Assembly (NCBI GenBank): GCA_008360955.1
Contig: LUCM01003804.1
Span: forward strand, 448,267 to 512,266
From: Fasciolopsis buskii
Taxonomy: Eukaryota; Platyhelminthes; Trematoda; Plagiorchiida; Fasciolidae
Direction of reading: 5' to 3'
Length of the DNA stretch: 64,000 nt
The notes under the pieces are model-generated. The model was not told where the DNA came from. It did no database searches and saw only the letters and a program-made list of their open reading frames with translations. This document shows, piece after piece, positions 48,640 through 58,799 of this stretch (positions within the stretch are counted from its first letter, which is position 1; every line of letters begins with the position of its first letter). A program made the position numbers and the translations under genes.

Positions 48640-51600
48640 CAAAGCAATATAAACGATAGAGCTCACTTGACTTCTGACTTGCGTTGGTAGGTCACCAGCG
48701 AACTCGCGGCCGTGTCCGGTGTTCGTCTTCTCTCTCTCTTTCGCTAGCTGGTTGGGGCGGCCGTTTGAATTTCGCGCTCTATTTCTGTATGACTGCCTAC
48801 TCAAAGGGGTATCTGATCCGTTCCATTTCGTTGTGCGACTATGGGACTTGAAGGCTGAAGTCGGAATCAATGTGTCTGCAGCCTCAGCATGCGTTTGTGT
48901 CCTGCTAGACCGCAAGCTTTGTGCTAGTGGGCATCTTAAGGTTACGCTTCGGAGACATCGGTGGTCGAACACAGAAAGTTGCCGGGCATCCTCAACGCGG
49001 ATAGGCCAGGGCTCACAGCAGCAAAGAAGAACACTACGAACTGTGACACTGTGCACCATTCCCTTGAGGGAAAGCCGGATGTCATGGCGGTGCCACAATT
49101 ATCGCAGGTTCGCGAGAGATGCGCTGTCTTTCGCAATTCGTAATTAGACCTTCTCCACAACACTTCTGTCAGGTGTGATCAGGCTCACGAGGTACTTGAA
49201 GCTATTAACTACTTCTAACCGACCACCACAAATGGTGAATACAGGTATAGGCTCCTGCCAGTCCTGTAGAAGTAACTTTCAATTTGAAGATACAAAGCAC
49301 ATACCGTACCTACATACCTCAGTCGCCAAGCGGTCCAACGCACGTACAACTGCCTGTGCATTGTCACTCAACAAGCTCATGTCATCGGCATACTCTAAGT
49401 CAAGAACTCTGCTCCATTGTCTAAAACACCAGATAAAGCGTTCGGTAGAACATCCTCTATGTCAAAGTTGAGAAGAAATGGGGATATAGAGCAGCTTCGC
49501 CGTACTGTGCTGGAGACGACGAAGGGTGGCGAAAGCTGGCCATATGCCCTAACCCGACCTGACGTACGATGACACAACTAGTTGAGAACGGATTCACTTC
49601 TTAGGTATTTCATTTCGCAACAAGCAGTGCCATAGTGCAGATCTATCAACTGAGTCAAAGGCTGCACCAATGTTCGTGAACAAGATGACCGTTGGCCTTT
49701 GGACGGTAAAACGGTGCTCTGACGACTGTCGGAGGGTACAGATTTGACCAATTCATCCAAGACTAGCGTGAAACCGATCTTATTCCTCACGAATTCGCTC
49801 TCAATGCGTGTTGTGTAACCTGCGGAGAATGGCGGACGCAAGCAGGTTTGACGCAATTCAGATTAGACGAATACCCGTGTGGTTAGAGCAATCATTACGC
49901 AAGCCCGTTTTGAAGTTCGAAACAACGATCGACTCTCCACACACGAAGAGGGATCGTCTACGAGCACCATATCTTCAAGAACGAAATTTGAGATTCCTTT
50001 TTTAGATCTATTCCTCCATCTCGAATTGGAGCTGGGGAAAACTCAGCTCTTTATGACAACCTAACGCTCAGATTTCTCTCATGATCTCCTCCTCAGTTAG
50101 GGAATCGATTGTAACAGGCCACCAGATGCTTGCCGGAATAGGTGTGAGAGGCGCTGATGCCGAGGACCAGCTAAATTGTGTCTGAAAGTGCTCCGACAGC
50201 ATACAAACCGTTGCTTCAGGTAGTACATAGGGGACAACTAAATTCATAGTTCGTTTCGCTCACAAGTGATGCTTTCTTACCGTTAGCTTGAATGAGGTGA
50301 AACAGCTTGTGGGAATTTCCCGTAGCGGCAGCCAGTTCCATCTCCAAAACTCGTTAACACTACCAGATCTCGCGATCCTTACTCAAACTTGCCTTGACTT
50401 CACGTCTCATTACGAGCCGTGCATCATTATAACCGCTACAAGGCGCGATGGACTCACGTGCACCAAGAAGGAACAGAGACTCAGCACAAATCCAGAGTGT
50501 CACAACGCGACGGGTCCGGCCAAAACTAACTAAGCCAGCAGAATGCAAGGCATTATTGATATGCGACCAGTGTTCATGAATGTTTGGAGGTGGGACAAAT
50601 CCTAGCTTTGCAGCTAGTGCGCTGCGAAAGACTAATAGGCGAGTCGAAACAGATAGGTTGCCGCAATCTAATCGATACTGCAAAATGCATTTTGGGCGCC
50701 CACCAGAGCACATTGACAGCCTAGTGCATACTAATGCGTGCTCGGAGTTGAGCGGTGTTCTCCAGTACGACCGGCAGTTTTGTGAACAGTCTCGCCATTT
50801 TTCACTAATAGCAATGTGGTCAATCTGGGATCAACGCTGACTCGAAGAGGACAGACGTCAGGTGGTGTAACGACGACGATTAGGAAGTCTGAAACACGCA
50901 ATAGCGAGAAATAATTGATGCTCTGACCACAAAGTCAACAACCATTCCCTTTTCTAAGCGACAGGAATCGAGACCAAAGGGACCCCTAGATGCACCTCAT
51001 TCGAGGACAACCAACCTACTCCAGCATTTATGTCCCTGCCAAAGTCACGGTGTCACCCCGCATTGCTGTGTGTAAGAGATAGTGCAGCTTTTCACAGATA
51101 GCGTCCTTCAATGCATCTGGGCTGCAATCTGTTGGCACGTACGCTGAGACAACGAACAAGTTGCGTCCATCAGAGAGAAGGCCATTCAATCTGCTTGAAC
51201 CTCGCAGTCTCCATGCGCATAGCCGGCTGTCGACTGGGATACAGTCAAGTAGTGCAGCCACCGTCCTCTCACTGAGAGCCACATCAAGGCCAGCAATACC
51301 AGAAGTCGCAGCCTCGGGGTCCCCAGAAAGACATAAACGAAACTCCACCGAAGGACTAAATGGGGATGCCAATCGGATAACAGAACTGGGGTCTTGAACG
51401 CGAGTTTCTTGAATGTAACACACATCGATAGCTAGAGTCTCCAGTGCACGAGCTAAACACCCTTGAGGACCTATACGCATAAGTGTTCACACATTCAAGG
51501 TAGCTAGTTTGGACGGGCATCGCGGACGAAGAAGTATATCTATCAATCGACGGAAGCGGGCTCGGTGAGACTTGGATGCAATCTGATGGAGACTGTGAGA

Positions 51601-52150
51601 GAACACCAACATGACTTATTCCAGTGACGCTATCACTAGCGTGGTCTATTGCAGAACCCAAAGTATGTGAGGTAATCGGCCTGGAGGGGGATGAACGCGA
51701 ATCAATAGGTGCACTAACAGTTATGTATGGTGGAAGGTCACTCTCTTGAATACTTGTTGAGTAAGAAACGTTCATTCGTACATTAGCCATATTCATTTTT
51801 GTTTGTCCTTTGTCCTACTCAGTTGTCCAGTCTTGAATAGGCCTTTTTATTCGAGGACGCACCTCTATCTTTTGCGCAGCCAAGCGTTTACTGCAAGCCA
51901 GGAAAGTCATTCCAGACGAGCCGGTGGCCAGGTGATCGGTTCATACTTTTCTTTTGGAAAACCTTTCCGGGTCAGCGAAACACGACAAAGGGCAATGACC
52001 TTATTTGGTTGGCAGGCTACACCTGACAGGTCACAGTATCACCAGCGGGATCTTGTGGCATTTTTAGAAAGTTCGCTTACCAGGCTAAAACCTATCACGC
52101 ACTCGGCACTGCCGCTGCTTACCCGCTGCCGCTTATCCAATAGGCTTTAG
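48640..52150 (-). mobile_element. RTE-clade element in ENO4-like intron, near full length but dead
   Basis: Minus strand order: 5' leader (52,150-51,800), short upstream frame (51,356-51,796), endonuclease (51,028-51,480), QIDHIAIS (near 50,820), linker, and a decayed reverse transcriptase. The RT has FTNIGAAFDSVDRSALW near 49,655-49,710, SGRVRAYGQLSPPFVVSS near 49,505-49,565, and EYADD at 49,381-49,395. The C-terminal IRLSLKGMVHSVTVRSVLL motif is near 49,020-49,080. Stops and frameshifts are spread throughout, including TGA in the N-V-R-T motif. It lies within the 52,717-44,797 intron, in the same orientation as the gene. Confidence 0.85.
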
Positions 52151-52339
52151 TCTACCTTATTCAGGGTTAACCACCTGAATGGTAGCGACCCAAGGACCGA
52201 TCCAGTAGCAGTTAGCTCTGTCCTGATCGAATTTCTCTTGGATAATAACGACCACTTTTGGAAGCTAAGGTCTACGTTGTCGGTTTACGATCAATGTGAA
52301 TGATAAAGTTCCGTCCTTCTGAAATGTGCCGAAAGTACT

Positions 52340-52440
52340 TTATTGATGTTTGTTATGAACAGCCTCAATAGTGGCACCCTGGCAGAACTCTGTTGGAGAC
52401 AACGAAGGGAGGCAAAGCTGGCATTAGGCTCTAATCAATC
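52340..52440 (-). mobile_element. Short RTE scrap
   Basis: TGTTGGAGACAACGAAGGGAGGCAAAGCTGG is similar to the segment around 49,508-49,540 of the neighbouring RTE. About 100 bp remain. Confidence 0.35.
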
Positions 52441-52717
52441 CAAAATTTAGGTGATATATGTGTTCGGTGATTGATACGTGCTGTCTCAACTATTGTACAA
52501 TGTACAGAAAAGCAGTATAACGTAATGAAAACGAAAAGCTAACTGTTGCCTCTTCATTTTTTCTTTACTATGGGTCACTGAATTTGTAGCCGTGTTAAAA
52601 AAGAGATATGTGGATGGCTGTCTTTTGTTTTCACTAAAATCTTGGTTTTTCGAGCTCAAATCACGTGTTCCACTGCAGACGACGTTTCTTTCTCTTGTTC
52701 CTCTAACTCATACTTAC

Positions 52718-52843
52718 CTCTTTTCGAAAAGGTTCAATAAGCAGTCGAATTTGCGGGTACTTTCCAACCAAATCCGCGTAATAATTCACCATTTCTTCAG
52801 CCGTTTTTTGATTCCCGGACACTGGCTCGTACTTGCCTTTCAC
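52718..52843 (-). CDS. ENO4: ENO4-like exon with KYP...IEPFRKE motif
   Basis: 42 codons, phase 0 to 0, between CTCTCTTCACATTCAAG and a perfect GAG|GTAAGT donor. KTAEEMVNYYADLVGKYPQI then LLIEPFRKE is the clearest ENO4 signature, equivalent to the Y..L...YP..SIEDPF segment of enolase. The catalytic Glu of SIEDPF is replaced by Ile. Confidence 0.85.
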
Positions 52844-52849
52844 CTTGAA

Positions 52850-54600
52850 TGTGAAGAGAGAAAATCGACTTCAGGTTAGCCAATTTTTTCTGCTTATTTT
52901 TCTATTTCTTTGGAAGCTGTGGCTTACCTATAGAAAATAAGTTTAAAATTAACACGGAAACTTATCAAATCTTCATGACAATATCGGAATTAGGCACGTT
53001 TCCCGACAATCTCTCAAGGGTTTCCACGACTGTGAAATTGACGGTTCTTTAGAGCCAAATCAGTTGATAGAAGCATTAGATGACATAGATCATGCGTTCT
53101 TTTTTCCACAAATGCAATCAATAAGAGCTATTAGATAATTGGTCAATTATTCACTCGATCTTAATGTAGATGTCAGTGATTAAACTGGGTTCCACTTGAA
53201 TCCTCTCAGAACTCAGTCTATACTTTGGCTCTTCATGATTGCTTTTCATGTGACTTCAAGCTATCAAAGTCTGTAAAATGCAGTTGATTACTAATCAAAA
53301 TGGATCGCAAATTCAGCTGACGTTTGGGGCATTGATCCACAAGTCATTGGTGATTTTAAGAGAACAAAGTACCGGTGTACTAAGTGATGAATAAAGTGTG
53401 CCAATGTATTCCATGACGAAAAAATTTAAGATTTCCGGATGAAATTGCCTAAGCTTCCCCTATTGGTTTCATAGCTAATGTAAAGAGAGGTAGTAAAGTA
53501 TGTGTCCCGTTGAATCTAGCAAGATTTAATTCATTCATCCATCTAGGACTAAACAATTTATGATATTAGATGGTGCCGATCGAATTCAAAAATACGTCGG
53601 ACCCATTAAAATAGGCTTCTGAATAGCAACCCTTCAAACCGTTCTTTTTATTCTGAACTTGGGTTGCATATTTCATAAACTGATGGATTTTTGGAGAAGC
53701 AATATGTGAGGTTCAATTGATTTAAGACTAAATTTAATAAGTTACTTGGGTTTTCTATAGCTTGAGCAATCGGATACAAGAAGCACATCCAGTACTAAAT
53801 GTGCGTGATGTCTTTTGCGAGAACGAATTCCGCCAGGGTCAGCCATAACCGAAAAATACTGATCTTTGGAACATTTATCAAAATTTTTAGTCAAACGACA
53901 ACGATAAATTTAGCCATATTTTTTTTGTCGACTAAGATTTGCAGTCTTCATGTAAATAGTTTACGTAACTATTTCTGTTTCACGAAATAAGCATAGAGGC
54001 TGATTCATTTGTTGACGTACTAACTATTGGAAATGAGAAACAAGTGACTACCTTGAAGAATCAGTCAAATGATATGATCTCATACTTCGTCTCACTATCC
54101 CCTGCATTCCTAGTTAGAAATCTAAAATAACAGTTAGTCTGGGCTGTGTGAACGGGGTAAACGCAACTGAGCTAACGGCTGAAAGTTTGCAATACAGAAC
54201 ATTAACAAACTTCATTAAAAAAAGGATCATTATGGTGCGTCTCCTAAGATGCAATTTGTTGGCAATATTTCCCACACCTGACGATTTCGTCGATCTGAAA
54301 AGATCCTTCAGTCAGTCGAAGTTATATCAAGGATATTGTTGCCGTTAAATGTCTCCGTATGCAGGTGCTAGTATGGGACAGATTCGCAAGGCTGATTACC
54401 ACTTTCGAAACAATCACTGTTATTATTGTTATTAGTGATAAACACTTTTAATTACTGCTTTACACACCAGCGAAATAGTGGTGACATTTTTCTTAGCTGC
54501 ATTAAATCCCGAAAATTTCGATTCATCCCTACAAAATGACTTAATGGAGTCCTCGGCCTGAACGATGTAAGGAGTGTATCGAAAAATCGATGTGCCATGT
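52850..54600. other. ENO4-like intron, nothing recognised
   Basis: AT-rich sequence between the IEPFRKE exon and the Penelope composite. Confidence 0.4.
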
Positions 54601-54608
54601 TTTGGTTT

Positions 54609-54938
54609 TAATTGTGAATGTTAATAACAGCGTTGTTGGTAGATGTAATGTGCCAACGTTTCGACTACTGTGGGTAGCCTTTCTCAAGGCAAGTTTTACA
54701 ACCAAATGACTGGGAATGTTCACATGCCAAATGATGTTTAGTTGTCTGTGTGTTTGTGTTTGTGAATTGGTGTACTTTGAAGTGTGGGTCGGGTGAGAGA
54801 ATGGTTGGCCTTCACGTCATGCATCGTCATGGTGATGGGGTCAACTAGCGTGGTGACCTTTGGAATGTTTGTTTCTCAAAGATGTTAAGGCTGACCCTAT
54901 CTCCGAAATCTCTGCTCCGCAGTTCCGATTGATGCATT
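54609..54938 (-). repeat. Penelope composite, left inverted arm
   Basis: 330 bp that is the reverse complement of 55,268-55,605, apart from small indels near the outer end. Read on the minus strand it carries the end of the GIY-YIG endonuclease frame and the element's 3' terminus. Confidence 0.9.
54651..54693 (-). ncRNA. Hammerhead-like motif, left end (inverted)
   Basis: Exact reverse-complement counterpart of the right-end motif, in the opposite orientation. Confidence 0.5.
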
Positions 54939-55225
54939 TGGGTTGGGTGCTTATGGCCAGAGCCTCGGAAAATTTACATTCAGTGCACGTTCTGAAACCA
55001 CCGTGGAGTACTTTTGTTTTCATAATCTGTTGTCCCTCTGCTGTGGCATGCAGAGCGATGGCTGAATCGCGCTCAAGTTTTGATAAGGTCTGCACTTTTC
55101 TTTCCTTCTGTGTTCTGTCATCCGTATCATCAGTTGTCTGCTGGTTTGTCCAATGTATTCTGTTCGGCATTCCTTGCAACTGATTTTGTAGATGTAGTTG
55201 TTTTGGTCCTGATAAGTGGCGCTTC
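54841..55225 (-). mobile_element. Penelope-like GIY-YIG endonuclease remnant
   Basis: In the unique centre between the arms (54,939-55,267) the minus strand encodes YKISCKECRTEYIGQTSRQL, with the Y-I-G signature of the GIY-YIG nuclease of Penelope-like elements. RKVQTLSKLERDSAIALH follows in another frame, then the CINRN end. At least one frameshift disables it. No reverse-transcriptase part is present, so the element is 5'-truncated. It lies in the ENO4-like intron 56,047-52,844. Confidence 0.75.
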
Positions 55226-55267
55226 AAAGTATTGTCCATCCGGAACAAAGAAAGAATATCCACCAAC

Positions 55268-55605
55268 ATGCATCAATCGGAACGGCGGAGCAGAGATTTC
55301 GGAGATAGGGTCAGCCTTAACATCTTTGAGAAACAAACATTCCAAAGGTCACCACGCTAGTTGACCCCATCACCATGACGATGCATGACGTGAAGGCCAA
55401 CCATTCTCTCACCCGACCCACACTTCAAAGTACACCAATTCACAAACACAAACACACAGACAACTAAACATCATTTGGCATGTGAACATTCCCAGTCATT
55501 TGGTTGTAAAACTTGCCTTGAGAAAGGCTACCCACAGTAGTCGAAACGTTGGCACATTACATCTACCAACAACGCTGTTATTAACATTATATCATTCACA
55601 ATTAG
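55268..55605 (+). repeat. Penelope composite, right inverted arm
   Basis: Inverted partner of 54,609-54,938. Read on the plus strand it carries the same endonuclease C-terminus (INRNGGAEISEIGSALTS). Confidence 0.9.
55512..55554 (+). ncRNA. Hammerhead-like motif, right end
   Basis: The core-like TTGAGAA is followed by a stem GGCTAC/GTAGTC with loop CCACA, then CGAAACGTTGGC. The stem-II plus GAAAC layout matches hammerhead motifs reported in Penelope-like elements. The first core block departs from CUGANGA, so activity is doubtful. Confidence 0.5.
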
Positions 55606-56047
55606 TTCTCAGGACTGTTCAGCATTGAATGTGGACTAATAAAGAAAAACGTTTCTCAGCAAATGCAAAACTGTACAATTGTTAGCTGTTTCTGCGCAGT
55701 ACTGATATGAATGTTCAAAGCTAAAGGGGATGTCCCCTTCAGTACACTCATATCGTATCATGGTAACTATCTCGGACAAGAAGGAGGCCATATGTTTTCG
55801 TTGAGCAGTTCGTTATGTTTTCCTTTGAGGAGAGTAAGCAATTTCGAAGTGATCAAACATGCAAAATTTTTACTTTTCACTTGTTGTGCCGTTCTATTTC
55901 AGATTTTCTCTAATACTTTATGAGTTAAGTCTCCCTGTTATCGTATGGGTAGGCTTTCGATTTTTTTCGAAGGAATTTGCTAGCTGAAGTAGATTAAATA
56001 GCAATTCACATGTAATCGTTTTTTATCCTCAACATAATTAATTTTAC

Positions 56048-56206
56048 CGGATCGAAAATCGCGCGACTAATTAAGTTCAATCCAAGAACGAATTGTTCCT
56101 TCAATTGCAGCTGTTGAAGAGCATCCAGTACAAAGTCTAAACCTTTCTCCGGTCGATCCATCGGTATAGCTGGTGCACCGTTGGGACACAGAATTTGTGA
56201 ACCGGG
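56048..56206 (-). CDS. ENO4: ENO4-like exon, barrel helix and strand
   Basis: 53 codons, phase 0 to 0, acceptor TTCTGTTTTTAG and donor CCG|GTAAAA. PEKGLDFVLDALQQ is the ..KALEL...AI.. helix, and FVLGLNLISRAIFDP is the V.IGMD.A.SEF strand. The metal-binding Asp is Asn here, as in ENO4. The G-D-E-G-G-F motif of true enolases is not present. Confidence 0.75.
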
Positions 56207-56719
56207 CTAAAAACAGAAAAGAATATTGATCAAAGCTATCGTGAAACATGCTAATTGCAAGTCGTTTTCTATACCACAAAACAAAATCGTTTTAACAATC
56301 TGGGCATTTCTTTTGTTTGCTATTGTCAGTGTTTGTTATCGTTTCTTTTTGACACAGGATGATTAGGTGACAGTTTTGGCTATTTCGAACGATGAGAAAA
56401 GTGGTTATACATGGATAGTTCAGCTGAGTTACTTGGAGCACCGATCGTACGTGAAGTGTGTTGGCTTTTTGTTAACCCAGAAGTCTATCATTTAGCGTAG
56501 CACAATATAGTGCAGTGATTACATGTAAAAACGTTTGAATCAATACATCTGTGTACAAATAGATGCGTTAATGGTTGAGTGACTTTTTCAATGACCAACA
56601 AGTTAATCGATCGAAGGAGAGAGCAAATGAATAAATGAGTGAATTTTTCAGTTTACCGAAGAACAGCAATTTTCACATTTAACAACACGAAAAAGCGTGA
56701 CATTGACTGCACAGCTTAC

Positions 56720-56782
56720 CAGTGGTTTGAACCGAAGCATATCCTCTATTTGCTGCCTGCATCGTAAAAAGCCTTCACAAAT
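56720..56782 (-). CDS. ENO4: ENO4-like small exon (helix)
   Basis: 21 codons, phase 0 to 0, acceptor CACGTTTTAG and donor CTG|GTAAGC. The helical FLRCRQQIEDMLRFKPL takes the place of the conserved enolase helix after the PVGA strand. Confidence 0.65.
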
Positions 56783-56804
56783 CTAAAACGTGTGATTTGC
56801 TTAC

Positions 56805-57005
56805 CCCAGAAGAAGTTTGACTCACTTCATTTGGAGATAGAGTGGGTTTGGGAATTAGTAGAATGTGGCGGACACATTTGCATTGTTGCCCGGATGCGTT
56901 TGTGCCGACAGTCAAACCATTCATAATAGTAATAATTGGCAAAGGCAATTGTTTTCTTGAACTCCGAAACCCACTTGAATGAGGCAGTTCAGCTTCGATA
57001 ACGAG
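56805..57005 (-). CDS. ENO4: ENO4-like exon with enolase LP.P..N..NG motif
   Basis: 67 codons, phase 0 at both ends, between GTTACGATCCTTAG and GGG|GTAAGC. QLPLPIITIMNGLTVGTNAS aligns with the enolase segment containing the LPVP..NVINGGSHAGN motif. The catalytic-loop His of that motif is absent. HILLIPKPTLS then matches the ..EFMILPVGA.S strand. Confidence 0.75.
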
Positions 57006-57853
57006 CTAAGGATCGTAACACACATAAGGTGGCATAAATCAGAATTCCCAGATAACGACGATCTGATACTGTTTTAGTGCATTTGTCGTGGCTAGTTGCG
57101 TAAGGCTTTACATATTATTCCAACCGTGGTCTTAATCTTTTATCTTTTACTTCCTTTTACTAATGAAACAACAATTTACATCAACTTTTAGGAAGGGGAT
57201 CGTGGCCAGCAGAGGGCTGATAGGATCTGTCCAATGCTGACACCAAAAACACAACGTATCATCAAACTTTTCGATTGGTCACTTTATGCTTGTAGAGTGC
57301 AATCGGTTATTGCATTGAAAACATTGGAACCTCTCGTTAGTAATGTCTTAGGTTTTGTTTTTCTGGGGGGTACAGCCGTGTGATTTTTGTCATACTGAAC
57401 TATATGGAAATCTTTTGGCCGGAATTATCTTGACAAAGAAACAAGTGAAAACTGAGCACTTTCGGAAACAAGAAATGATTTATCTAAGTGTCGTGGTAAC
57501 CGTCCCTGTTAGGCAACCAGAGTTCCATCTAAGTCGACTTTCAACTTATTAGATTCCAGAAGCCAGTGATTACTTCAAACTGACACGGGTAAGTTTATTT
57601 TAATTCAACTTTAACCTCAAATTTACTTTTTAATGATGATGATGCTCATGCACGATAAGACTACTATGGATAGAAACTTTTTACCTGTTTGCAAGACGCG
57701 AAAGTACTTCTCTCGACATGAATTACGACTACATCCTGGTAAAGTTTAGGGCCGATTCAGACAACAATCAATAACAATTAAACCAGTCGTTTCATATTTC
57801 AGTATTACAATTAAAATTGAAATAAGAAAAATATTGAACATCGACTGGCTAAC

Positions 57854-58025
57854 TTTGTTCGCAATCTCCATTACAGCTTCGTGTGGTTCGGTCGACATGT
57901 GCGAACTGCGACAGGTTGCCATCAACATGGCCAGCGATAGTGCAGAACAGTGAAATGCTATTGGTGAAGCCAGGTCGATGATCTCATTCGCTGCCACGCC
58001 AGTGGCTGGTCTGCTTGTTTTGGCT
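57854..58025 (-). CDS. ENO4: ENO4-like exon, first helices of the barrel domain
   Basis: One base plus 57 codons, phase 2 to 0, donor AAA|GTTAGC. SPIAFHCSALSLAMLMATCR corresponds to the G-x-x-S-L-A-x-(A/C)-x-A helix of enolases, followed by an ..E.V.EIANK end like the ..LYRHIADL segment. The acceptor's pyrimidine tract is a (CT)n(GT)n microsatellite at 58,042-58,075. Confidence 0.65.
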
Positions 58026-58147
58026 CTTTCAATGGCAGGGAACACACACACAGAGAGAGAGAGAGGGCAAGTTAGATTTTGATGCCTCAAATCGGAGACA
58101 AGATTCTACCGGGACCAAAATGGAGAAGTGGCAAATCTGTAACTAAC

Positions 58148-58233
58148 CGAAATGACAGGAAAGCTATTCGTCGTGTCATAATGTCGACCGTGCTATCCAG
58201 TGGACCGTCTCTACTTTCAATCCCATCAGTTTC
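58148..58233 (-). CDS. ENO4: ENO4-like exon, linker/start of enolase core
   Basis: 28 codons plus two bases, phase 0 to 2, between TTATGGGCCAG and CG|GTTAGT. It begins ETDGIESRDGPLDSTVDIM. The upstream tract is poor in pyrimidines, so the acceptor is the weak point. Phase 2 fits the next exon exactly. Confidence 0.5.
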
Positions 58234-58591
58234 CTGGCCCATAAAATTCAATACCAAAGTCGCGTGGGCATGTTACACGGACTAGGTGGGTCAATCAGTT
58301 TCAGCTCCTAAACTAGAACCATTTCAGTTGCGGGTGTTGAAATTTTTTCATCCTGGCCAATTCACTTCTTACACCAAATTCTCACTCCGAATTCCGATGC
58401 AGTGCTAGCAGTGAAATGGAGTTTCAAAAGTATAGCATTAGAATTCCATTTGAAGTGTTAAGAGAGTCCATAGACAAGTCCACTTGCAAATCATGCGGTG
58501 ATTCGACGTAACGATTTTGTCTGTTAAGCTAGACTAAATTGTTGCGCATACGTATGCCGGACATACTCTGACTGTAAAAACCCATGTTCTT

Positions 58592-58790
58592 GGACCTTGT
58601 GTCCTCTTTCTGAAGATCAACCTTGCTCGATCGATGAAGATCTTCCGACGAATCACCATGTGATTCGTAAATAGACTTTCCATCCATTCACGCTTCTAAC
58701 TATTCAAATGAAGTCCTAGTGCCAACTTAGCAAAAGAGTGCAAAAATATGGGGATAGCAGATCAGGAGAGTACTGAACACTCCGTCATTG
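58592..58790 (+). repeat. Unknown dispersed repeat, copy 2 (3'-shortened)
   Basis: Same start (CCTTGTGTCCTCTTTCTGA) and GAATCACCATGTGATTC block as copy 1, then decays before the CCGGTCGTG part. Confidence 0.65.
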
Positions 58791-58799
58791 GCCCAGATT

